Below are positions 1 through 9,001 of a DNA stretch of 16,533 nt, in pieces. This DNA is from Saccoglossus kowalevskii (taxonomy: Eukaryota; Hemichordata; Enteropneusta; Harrimaniidae): the NCBI RefSeq assembly GCF_000003605.2, contig NW_003143803.1:167521-184053 (forward strand), given 5' to 3'. Position 1 is the first letter of the stretch. Each line of letters starts with the position of its first letter. The notes beneath the pieces are model-generated. The model saw only the letters and a list, made by a program, of their open reading frames with translations. It was not told where the DNA came from and made no database searches. Made by a program: the position numbers and the translations under genes.

Positions 1-789
1 GAATACTATACATGAATTGTACAACTAGATAAAAGAATCCCGCAAAGCCGAACATTGCATGTAAATTTTATGACGCAGGATACTTTTATTTGGATGAATA
101 GCAAGTACAGTATAACTTAAACTCATATTGATATTATCTGTTCTTAGTAATACGTGGAACGTTCTCAGGTAAATAAGACTTCATAAAGTAAACTTCACTT
201 CAAATTTTAGTTTTTTAGCAAAAACAAGTAAAATATCAAAAGTCAGAATAATTATGTTATCAATTGGTGTAATCACAAATTCCATGGTGTGTGCGTAAAA
301 GTATAAACAAATCAGCTCTCAGTACAAGATGGCTGATGACATAGCTGAACAGCTCAATATATAGGATACGATACTATGCTGTTAGGCTTACATTACATGA
401 CATTAACACTGCAAATCATGAATAAGATATACCGGTTTCAATAACTTTACATACCGCAACAAAATAAAATATGCTTGAATAAAATATTCACTTAGGATGA
501 AATATTAATTCTTTCCAGTGAATTTATTGTAGTAAGCCCTAAATCAAAAGTAATCTGCATCCCATTTACAACATTTTTACAACATTGAGCCTCGGGACTA
601 ACTGTCCCTTTCTTCGTATTCTATACGGCACTACTGTCATAACTTTATCATTTATCAAATACACATTTTGGATCAATCCAATTACATTATCCTGTCATTA
701 AATCACATCTTGACATTGAAAAAACTCCGATCGAATAGATACACCTAAATATATACTGTATATGCATTAATTGTACCATGCGTACTCAC
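1..789 (-). other. Intron downstream of the last visible LDLa exon
   Basis: This stretch follows donor GTGAGTACG at 789 on the minus strand. No further LDLa, EGF or transmembrane exon can be seen down to position 1. Sequence around 590-630 is somewhat less AT-rich but has no recognised meaning. Confidence 0.7.
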
Positions 790-915
790 CTATATGACAA
801 ATATTGAAGCTCTCGTCCTGTTCGTCCAAGCAATCTTTTCGGCCGTTACACCATTTTTTTATTTCAATACACTCGCCATTACTTTCACAGGGTAGGTATC
901 CAAACGGACAGGTTT
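790..915 (-). CDS. LDLa repeat exon (most 3' in window)
   Basis: This 126-bp, phase 1-1 exon has acceptor tattttcgag and donor GTGAGTACG. The repeat reads CPFGYLPC, ESNGEC, IEIKKWC, NGRKDC, LDEQDESFNIC. The Trp just before Cys4 is the position whose backbone carbonyl binds calcium in the best studied LDLa repeats. Asn replaces Asp after Cys4; the other acidic ligands are kept. Cys1-Cys2 is two residues longer and Cys2-Cys3 one longer than in the 117-bp exons. The exon ends in a good donor, so the transcript continues beyond the low-coordinate edge and the C-terminal part of the protein is outside the window. Confidence 0.92.
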
Positions 916-1811
916 CTCGAAAATAAAAAAAACATATGGTTACCTTACAATTTATTTCACTTGTTAAACTATGATATAATATAAGATCTTTATAGTCGTT
1001 TATAAACCGTTTTGAATTAAAAACATGATGTATGAAGTATGTTCACAACTGATAAATTTAGGTACTACTGTTCAATTGCGTTTATTTGAAAATGAACAAT
1101 TGTAGTTTACTTGCATCGAGTCTCATATATCGAAAACCTGATGAATGAAAATCATTCAGAACCCACTAGTGTATGTCATGTAGTGTATTTGCTGCTCACA
1201 ACGTGCTGCGTAAGAACGTTTTGTTTTGAAATTTGTTCATGAACGTTTTGTTTTGAAATTTGTTTATGAACGTTTTGTTTTGAAATTTCTTTATGTACGT
1301 TTTGTTTTGAAATTTGTTCATCAAGCAATCTTGCACAATTTATTCAAATTCAAAAAAGTTACATGTATGGCCGTCTCTGCTTTACAGTTCTCATGGCAAC
1401 AAAGGAATGTACTTTAGCATGTTATAAATAAAAATGGGATACATTCCATGTAGATGACGTAATTTACTGTATACAGGGCGATACCGAATCTAAAATAAAG
1501 ATTGCTAAAAAAGTGGGTGGGAATCTTACTTATATTTGTGTATATTAAAGTCATAAAGCAAGATATCGAAGAATGAGGGAAAGATTAAATCTTCAATTGA
1601 CTCTGAATCCAATAAATGTATGTCACATCATCATCATACTGGTGTTCATGCTCCCTTGGCCTAACCTAACCATATTTAGTTTGTATGTTTTTTTCAAATT
1701 AATGTTGCGAATCAGTGTTCTGTTCCAGATTTCCTGTCTGCCTATCATATGCATTCCCACCCTTCGTCTAACACATCTGATTGGATGATGTCCGTCTATT
1801 TAAATACTTAC
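916..1811 (-). other. Intron between LDLa exons (896 bp)
   Basis: The intron contains the 27-bp minisatellite at 1214-1321, listed separately. The rest is AT-rich with no recognised feature. The plus-strand ORFs at 1226-1417 and 1573-1788 are not convincing genes. Confidence 0.8.
1214..1321. repeat. 27-bp minisatellite, four copies
   Basis: Four contiguous 27-bp units (1214-1240, 1241-1267, 1268-1294, 1295-1321) share gaacgttttgttttgaaatt followed by tgttcat or a close variant. Only a few substitutions separate them. Because 27 is a multiple of three, the plus strand reads as a repeated KFVHERFVL-like peptide, but that is a by-product and not a gene. Confidence 0.95.
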
Positions 1812-1934
1812 GATTCCTACACAACAACATGTCTTCATCTTCTGCTTCACGACAATCTTTGTTTCCATCACACACGGACGAATTACTTATGCATTTACGG
1901 TTTTGACATAAAAATCCAGATATTTCATTGCAGC
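1812..1934 (-). CDS. LDLa repeat exon
   Basis: This 123-bp, phase 1-1 exon has acceptor tattactag and donor GTAAGTATT. It encodes CNEISGFLC (a longer Cys1-Cys2 spacing), QNRKC, ISNSSVC, DGNKDC, REAEDEDMLLC. All the acidic calcium-ligand positions are kept. Asn-Ser-Ser ahead of Cys4 is a potential N-glycosylation site. The buried aromatic common before Cys4 is absent (Val here). Plus-strand ORFs overlap this exon but show no family features. The junction codon with the upstream exon is AGC (Ser). Confidence 0.93.
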
Positions 1935-3325
1935 CTAGTAATAGAGATCATGTCTTATTTAGACATGGTTTTATTTAATATTCAAAACCAATATAATATT
2001 GTTGATGGTTGATATCAAAATTGGTATGTATACAATTTATGTTTAAGTCTTATTTCATTAGAAAATTTTAAGAAAATCATAATCTCAAAGATTGGATAGT
2101 AATGATACAAGAATGTGTTTTCAAAAATGTATTCTATCATTAATTTTCTGTACATACCAAACACACGGCATGTTATGAAGTGCAATTACATAAACTATGA
2201 AATGAACAACTTGTAAAAATACATAAATAAATGTCCCCAAAAGCCATCATACATAAAACATCTATCTACAAAAAATTCCACTGTGAATCAGCGTGTCTAC
2301 ATATATGTAACCATGTATGCATCTAGTGTGAGACTGTTGATCTAATCATAAGCAAACACATACATATATAACAACACTAAACACGGCACGGCACAAATAT
2401 ATGGCAAAATGGTATCATAGCACACGTCGTTAATTTGCATAATTTGGGGGCACACTTCATCACATTCAGTCTCACACTAGAGTACTTAATCATCATCTAT
2501 CACGTAACTCAGCTTTTAGATCACGGAGATTCAAATATTTTACCTTTTACCTAATTATATGAATATTTAATTAAAGCAAAATGCCCATGTGAATAACGTC
2601 GCTATTAACTGTTTAATGAATCAACAGTCTCCATGGAAATCAATCACCAGAACAGCTAACGTAACGTATAATTATTATACATCTTGCAACAGCTTTATAC
2701 CACAATACATTATCACAGATTTATGAGTGATTCTCCACACAAAAAAACGAGAAGGGTAATAATACAAATAAAGACATAAACATTTTAGTTTCACCCACAC
2801 CATAATGACTAGCAAATACCACATCTACATTTTCTTTGAAATTACACCCAAATGTTTAGAAAGAACTTGTAACTGTCATTGGAATATATGTCTTCTAAAA
2901 TATCCAGAAATGTGCCTGATTTTAGACAAGTACGTTGCGGCATATGAATAAATAATCCTATCAAATGTAAATAGCGTATGTCAGTTAGATGTATGTATAT
3001 TAGATTCAGATTCGCAAACAAATTGTCTAAAACTTGTTTACACGTAACAATTATAAGTTTGTTTTCTAATATATAGATTTATTTTTTTCTAACCACCAGT
3101 CATGCACGTGCTTGTTATTTTCACGAAATTTATAATAATGTATTTGTTAAAAATTTATTTCCAATAACCTGGACAGTTATTGGTAGTATCAATCTCCGTT
3201 AGTTGATATTCACACAGTCTTCATGCATGCATCCTGGTGTATTTGGTTACTAATTACATATATTTTTACATAATTCATAATAACTGATATTCATAGAAAT
3301 GATAACAAATGAAATGAATACTCAC
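1935..3325 (-). other. Intron between LDLa exons (1.4 kb)
   Basis: The intron is AT-rich. It contains the inverted-repeat element at 2322-2481, listed separately. Nothing else is recognised in it. Confidence 0.8.
2322..2481. mobile_element. Candidate small inverted-repeat (MITE-like) element
   Basis: A 15-bp perfect inverted repeat, tctagtgtgagactg (2322-2336) and cagtctcacactaga (2467-2481), brackets 130 bp of noncoding sequence. A perfect pair this long at 160-bp separation is unlikely by chance. Target-site duplications are not obvious (gca on the left, gta on the right), so the class is undetermined. Confidence 0.5.
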
Positions 3326-3442
3326 TATTTATACATAAATCAAGATCTTCATCCTCTTTCTCATAACAGTCATATTTCCCATCACAGACGAGGAGCTCAT
3401 TAATACACTTGCCATCACTGCATTTGAACCCATCACATGTAC
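3326..3442 (-). CDS. LDLa repeat exon
   Basis: This 117-bp, phase 1-1 exon has acceptor tttttctatag and donor GTGAGTATT. The repeat is TCDGFKC, SDGKCINELLVC, DGKYDC, YEKEDEDLDLC. It has six cysteines at the most common spacing in this array, and all four acidic calcium ligands are present. The tail E-D-E-D instead of S-D-E is shared with several neighbours. The junction codon with the upstream exon is CGT (Arg). No stop codon or frameshift is seen. Confidence 0.94.
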
Positions 3443-5497
3443 CTATAGAAAAAAAGTCAGCTGAATGTCACGTATTATTCAAATTAGTGTACACATCAAA
3501 TGCTATAATGAATCGTTAGATCCTTATTGAATACAAACAAAATAAGGAATATCTGCATGTAGATAAACATATGTGGAATGGTAGCTTCATTTTATTTATT
3601 TAATTGTGCATTGATCATTCCTACAAGCGTGGGTTACTTGCAGAATACAGACGTAATTCAAAATATCCCAAGCCGTAAAATTAATCACAAAATTCTAAAC
3701 TGATTTGTTAGAAAATAAAAAATGCCATTGGATACTAATACGCCCTCCCCACCAAGTAACATCTCTGAAAAAAGGTATCCTACGAGGAGAGATTACATCG
3801 TTAAGTTACTCAGTTACGTTGTCATTTAGTTACTTAGAAAATACTTAGCTGTGTGGCAGATTAGAATAAATTCTGGGCTTTTTTGTAAGCACACGTATTG
3901 ATGGTGCATTTAACCAGTATTCGACAATTTATATTTAAATTTTATCATCGAACATTTATAACTCAGACTCAACTCATATTATCCCATATTTCAAAGGTGT
4001 TTTTAATTTAATTTTTATTAAAAAGATAGATGTAATGTAGTTAAGCACTCTGCTTATCTAAACACCATTATACACAGAGCCTTGAGTACTATATGTGATA
4101 GATCAATAGCTAGTGTCATAAATGAACATCGGCAAAGCTAAAAAAATCGGATTCTGGTGGCAAACTTCACAAAATTAGGAAAGAAAGTCCAGGGAGCTGT
4201 GAAAAGTAGCATAGTTGAAACAGAATAGTCACATCCTGGTAGCAATTCACCTGCCATGAAAATAGGTTTTAGCTTATAAATTTAAATCCTATGTGACACG
4301 TACTTTACATTAACCATTGAGAAGGATGTGATTACATTGCCGTTACAGTCAATTGGAGAAGGCGTTGCCAATCCAGAAGTCAATTTTAAAGAGCACAGAA
4401 AATAGAACTGTGTAGCTGTGATGGCGGTTGGGGCTTATTTGAAATCTTAATGAAAAGAAGACCATATTGAAGTCAATATGCTGGGTATGAAAACCATTTT
4501 TCTTAATTTAAAGTAAATGCAGTGACAAGGAAAACATCAATACACTAATGTACACAATTCAATTAATCTACAACCTGATAAACTAGCACCGATTTTTCTG
4601 TTTTGGTTTGGTTTCTTTGTTTCAAATGTTACACGTTTTGCCAATAATACAGCGTGTTATCGAAGATAACCAACTGATAACATTTTTAAAATACCATATG
4701 TGCTTTTCATGTATTTATGACCAGCCTAATGGTTGGCTGATCAATCAAACGTTTTAATGACTGTACTCTGTCACTACGAGCAGTGCAATACCAGTCGTAT
4801 TTTTTCATCTTATGGTTCTCATATAGTTCACTGTCTATTAAGGATTTAAGTATACACAAATGAATTGACTGAAATTTCTGCACCAGATTTAGCTTTATTG
4901 CACTGTGTTGTACTACCTGTAGTTTGTACCATAGAATGAACTAAGTACGTCCGAGACATTTTTAGTGAACACAGATCGCAAGAACACACATTGCAGATAT
5001 AAAATTGGATATTTACAAACCACACAGGATTATTTAAGCAATTCACTTGGAATAAATCACAGTTAATTTGTTAATAAATTTCCCTGTGACAAAGTTAATG
5101 CATAATATCGAATTCATTGCGAATACAACAGTTGCCTTTAAAAAATCTATTTTCTGATTATAATATCTTCTAGGTCATTTCAGTAAAAACCATCATTTGA
5201 CAAACCATCATCGGCATTTGTGTCCTATTTACTAATTCGCTACTGCAATACTACATATTTAAATACATATACACCGGTGTGAGGTATGGTTAATTATGTT
5301 GAGTTGGTGCAAGTAATATATTCATAGTTTGTGAAACAACATTTGTCGGGATTCACATAAATCATAATCTTGTTTATACAAGTATATACATTGCATTGCA
5401 TATATCATTGTTGTTAATTGTCTTTTTTTCACTGGCTTTGTATGCTCTTACAGGGATTATACAAAAATAATAACCGCTTTATAATGTCTTTACTTAC
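3443..5497 (-). other. Intron between LDLa exons (2.1 kb)
   Basis: AT-rich intron without a recognised exon or element. A short perfect hairpin occurs at 4463-4480 (catattga/tcaatatg). A minus-strand ORF at 4846-5046 has several cysteines, but their spacing does not fit LDLa or EGF and no splice-bounded domain is seen. The 4130-4460 stretch has a slightly different composition and may be old transposon sequence. Confidence 0.75.
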
Positions 5498-5620
5498 GAT
5501 TTCTACAGAAATTAAGATCTTCATCTTCTGCATACCGACGACCACAATCCCGTCGTCCATCACATAAACGGTATTCATTTACGCAGATACCGTCTGTACA
5601 CATCATTCCAGAACACGCAC
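5498..5620 (-). CDS. LDLa repeat exon with lengthened acidic loop
   Basis: This 123-bp, phase 1-1 exon has acceptor tttgttgtag and donor GTAAGTAAA. It encodes ACSGMMC, TDGICVNEYRLC, DGRRDC, GRRYAEDEDLNFC. All the calcium-ligand positions seen in typical LDLa repeats are kept (D after Cys4, D before Cys5, D-E in the tail). Two residues are added between Cys5 and the E-D-E-D stretch, which explains the length difference from the 117-bp exons. Its 3' end is very similar to that of the exon at 3326-3442: both have GA(A/G)GATGAAGATCTT followed by a Cys codon and an Asn codon. The two probably arose by duplication. Confidence 0.93.
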
Positions 5621-5762
5621 CTACAACAAATTTAACAAGTCATTGTTAATGGCATAGTCCCCGTTCAAAATTGTGTGATCTGACATATCAATTTGATGCT
5701 GATGAAGTCATTGAGATTAGATTGAAACCATTAATAGGAGATGGATTTGTAAAAAAACATGA

Positions 5763-6420
5763 TTTAGTGCTTTTAAACGAGAATTAGACATTGGGCAGTC
5801 ATATTGAATCAAATGTTCATGTTGATGTATCTATTGGTATACTGTCTTTGTACAAAATTTAAACAGAAATGTTCATTGCATTCATGTGAAAGTAGGCATG
5901 GGTATCACGAAAAAACAAAATGGCCACCAGTCAGCAATATTAGTTTGAATCACAGAAAAAATATGACATGCACCTATAACCAAATATGTATAATCATCAT
6001 ACCAACTTTGATCCAAATTGGCCTAGTCATCTCCGAGAAACAGCTCCGGACATGTAAAAATGACGATTTAGCACTTTTATATAAAATTTGGGCGCCAGTC
6101 AGCCATATTGAATCGAATCACAAAAATGGTGTAGTCGTATCTCTTGGAATACTATCTTTGTACAAAATTTAAAGAGAAACGTTCATTGCATTCAAGAGAA
6201 AGTAGCATGGGTACTATGAAAAACAGTCGGCCATATTTGTTGGAATCACGTAGAAAAATGACGTGCACCTACAACTCAATATGTATAATCATTATACCAA
6301 CTTTGATTTAAATCAACCCAGTCATCTCCGGGAAACTGCTGCGGACACGTTTAGGTATCAGAAATAGCAAATTTTACATCCAAAATGACCGCCAGTCAGC
6401 CATTTTTTTCCGATCATAAA
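5763..6420. repeat. Divergent tandem repeat, period about 300 bp
   Basis: Two diverged units (about 5763-6065 and 6066-6365) and the start of a third (about 6366-6420) share ordered blocks. These include ctttgtacaaaatttaaa at 5846 and 6156, gttcattgca at 5871 and 6181, atgtataatcat followed by accaactttga at 6001 and 6296, gtcatctccg(a/g)gaaac, and cgccagtcagccat. Spacing is 295-310 bp. The ORF across 5804-6172 lies inside the repeat and is not a gene. Confidence 0.85.
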
Positions 6421-6637
6421 GTAACTTATCACTTAAATATTTTGTTAATATATATGCCCTATATTGAAGTAAAATACGCCATAATTTTATTTTCGAAAAT
6501 TGCATGATTGGTATATGATTTTTTTTTTAACATTTTGCTGGTCATACAACGACTAACTGGTCCATATTCATACCTAACATAATAACATAGTTTAAAACCA
6601 CTGAAGCGACACTATTGCATCAAGGAATCCTTGTAGA

Positions 6638-6832
6638 ATTATTATTATTTTATATCGCCTGCCATCTGACAAGTACAACCTCACTGTGTCTCAGTTTCTA
6701 CTCGAGTTTGGCATCTTGCTTGAGAAATATGTTTCATACAAAGGGCATCTGCTGATATGTTATTTTAACTTGCATGTCAACAATAAACTAGATTCCACTA
6801 CCCACAGATTCAGAACATTAATGGCTCTGTGA
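6638..6832 (+). pseudogene. LINE endonuclease fragment, first part
   Basis: The translation includes YRLPSDKYNLTVSQF, LLEFGILLEKY and HLLICYFNLHVNN. It matches the middle of the APE-type endonuclease of L2/CR1 LINEs, where a conserved segment of the form L-L-I-x-G-D-F-N-x-H-V is expected. The G-D pair is decayed to C-Y here. The similarity stops after RFRTLMAL at about 6832 and resumes at about 7446. Confidence 0.75.
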
Positions 6833-7445
6833 TAGGTATTTTTGATGTTTAAAAACCTTTCACTTAGGTAACCGGAATTCGGTAGTTTTCCATGCTAGAC
6901 TCACACGAAACACACACAAGCGCCATTCATGTTCCAAACGATTCTCTCTGTTAAGTCCCTGGTTTCCACCCGAGACAGCATTAAATCACTCTTTATTTCT
7001 TGTCACTCCTTAACCAATTACAATCAGTATAAGAGACTCCAAGGCCTTGCCTTCAAACAAACAACCAACCACATGAAAGTTTTACACATCATAATCAATT
7101 GATTAATCGTCAAGCTATTTAGAAAAAAAACACTATTATATTGTCAACACTAACTAATATTTATGGGGTAATAGTCTTGCAATAACATTCCACAAAGATA
7201 CCACATGAGTTAGAATCGCAAACAAGATTGGTTTATGATTACAGCTACCATACTGTAATCTTTTTTAAAACTGCAGACTCATAAGATGTCTTTGGCTGAT
7301 CTCGACTAGCTCGCCATCTGGCCTTGTCATTAACCTTTATCAGTAGATGTCATGGCAACCACTGTCAAACTGACTGACCTCGTCATTTAACCCCTATTAG
7401 TAGATGCCATGGCAACCACCGTTAGGCTGAAATATAAATCATGAC
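6833..7445. mobile_element. ~600-bp insertion inside the LINE endonuclease
   Basis: The endonuclease homology is interrupted for about 610 bp and then continues with WVQGPTHIHGH. The insert has no coding frame. Its right side contains a ~57-bp imperfect tandem duplication (about 7320-7376 and 7377-7432), both copies with agtagatg(t/c)catggcaacc. No clear terminal inverted repeat or target duplication is visible, so its class is unknown and its ends are approximate. Confidence 0.5.
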
Positions 7446-7463
7446 AGCTCATGCAAGCTAAGC

Positions 7464-7694
7464 GCATGGGTTCAGGGGCCAACTCATATTCATGGTCATA
7501 TTTTGGACTTCGTTATTTCTAACTATGATGTCATAGATTCAATATATATTGACAGTATGATTTTCGCCGATCATATGCCAGTACTTGCACATGCACAACT
7601 TCAGAAGTTTCCACGCTGTAGACGCCAATTTATATATCTGTGTCTATCTTCTATTTCTACCACTGAATTCACATTGACTTCAATCAGTGCTTAG
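7464..7694 (+). pseudogene. LINE endonuclease fragment, C-terminal part
   Basis: The frame from 7464 reads AWVQGPTHIHGHILDFVIS and then ADHMPVLAHAQL. These correspond to the G-P-T-H-x-x-G-H-x-L-D-L-V-I and S-D-H-x-x-V blocks that close the APE endonuclease of L2/CR1 elements. The following RRQFIYLCLSSISTTEF is also LINE-like. The frame ends at a stop just after 7691. Confidence 0.82.
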
Positions 7695-7990
7695 ATCAAC
7701 AAGCTTCAAATTGTGCCCATCAAGATACACATTATCTCAGTTGGACCAGATACCAAATTATATACTACCTCTATAATTAAGGCCAAAAAGCATCGTAATG
7801 GGTAAATGATGTGAAACCTGACTTGAAATTCATCATCAAATTTACAAAGATGCCCGCTACAACGTTATAAGTTAATTCGTGGGGCCAAGTCAAGTTGAAA
7901 TCTCCAACAAAGTCATGTCCTCTGGGCCATATTCCAACACTACTTTCAATTATATCAACTATTATGGATCTTTGCCTTCAGTCCAGTGAG

Positions 7991-8657
7991 GTGCCGCCAC
8001 TATTCAAATCTGCAATTTTCAAGCCTCTACTAGAGAACTCTTGATCTCAGTGCACTTAATAACTACCGTCCCGTTTCTAATTCACCATTTCTTTTTAAAG
8101 TCTTTGAAATATTGTTCCTACTAAACTAACTGATCATCTTACTGAGTACTCACTCCCAGGACCACTAAAATCTGCATACATGAAGTACGACATCACGAGT
8201 CAGCCCTTCTGAAAGTTCACTATGGCATTTGTTCATATATATACAATGGAAACTGTGTCTTGCTCATCCCACTGAATCTATCAGCTGCATATGACGCTAT
8301 TGAAAATCATGTTTTACTCAACAGATTAACAAATCTATGTACCACTGGCATGGCCCTTAAATGGTTTAAATCGTATCTGCAACATTGATGACAGTCTGTT
8401 TCCATTGAAGGTATTACTAGTAAACAATCGCAACTGCAATTTGGGGTGCCTCAAGGCTATGTACTTGACCACATGCTTTTCACAAACTTGTCCCATTCGC
8501 AAAACATAACCTGCAGTATCAGCGGACGATAAACAGCTATATCTTGCGTTTCATCATAATGATTCTATTTCAGCAGTTAACAATATTAAGGTGTACCTAC
8601 GATATCAAGGAAAGGATGACACAAAACAAGCTCAAACACAATGACTCAAAAAGCGAA
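7991..8657 (+). pseudogene. LINE reverse transcriptase relic
   Basis: RT blocks are visible in order: VPPLFKSAIFKPLLEN (7991, one frame); LSALNNYRPVSNSPF (after a frameshift near 8040); LNLSAAYDAIENHVLLNRL (8272, with the block A aspartate at 8293); LKWFKSYLQH followed by two stops; GVPQGYVLDHMLFT (8443); SADDKQLYLAF (8519), where the usual Y-A-D-D is S-A-D-D; and MTQNKLKHNDSKSE (8616-8657). At least three frames are used, so the copy is dead. Confidence 0.88.
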
Positions 8658-8659
8658 AA

Positions 8660-9001
8660 ACGGCAGCTAGAATCATCACCCGTACTAGAAAAAAACAACA
8701 TATAATCCCAGTTCTGGAAAAACTAAATTGGCTTCCTGTTTATCACAGAATTGAGTACACAATTATTCTGTTAATGTTTAAAGCTTTATATACACTCATT
8801 TGTACGATTTATTTTTCCAATAAGAACCTTCTTTGCACCACCAAATATAAATTGAAAACATATGGGCACGTGCCTTTTCGCTCCTTAACTATGTAACTAT
8901 TATCTGACATGTGTAAAGTCACTGATGTCAACTTATTTAGAAAAAAGACATATTTTTTCAACAAAGCTTACAGCGTGGACTATCTCCTTCAGCGCCTTTG
9001 A
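8660..9001 (+). pseudogene. LINE post-RT C-terminal region relic
   Basis: TAARIITRTRKKQHIIPVL, then NWLPVYHRIEYTIILLMFKAL, are the conserved A-R-x-I-T and H-W-L-P-V-x-x-R-I-x-x-K-I blocks found after the RT of L2/CR1 elements. FRKKTYFFNKAY and LQRL-stop follow. The region begins immediately after MTQNKLKHNDSKSE, with a change of frame. Roughly one hundred residues normally lying between these blocks are missing, so an internal deletion is placed at about 8657-8660. Confidence 0.8.

Noticed and set aside
4846-5046. Minus-strand ORF with several cysteines, considered as another LDLa or EGF exon
   Set aside because: Cysteine spacing fits neither family, there is no D-x-S-D-E-like tail, and no phase 1 acceptor/donor pair frames it.
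5804-6172. 122-residue plus-strand ORF, the longest in the window
   Set aside because: It lies wholly inside the ~300-bp tandem repeat, has no domain features, and its frame is not kept in the next unit.
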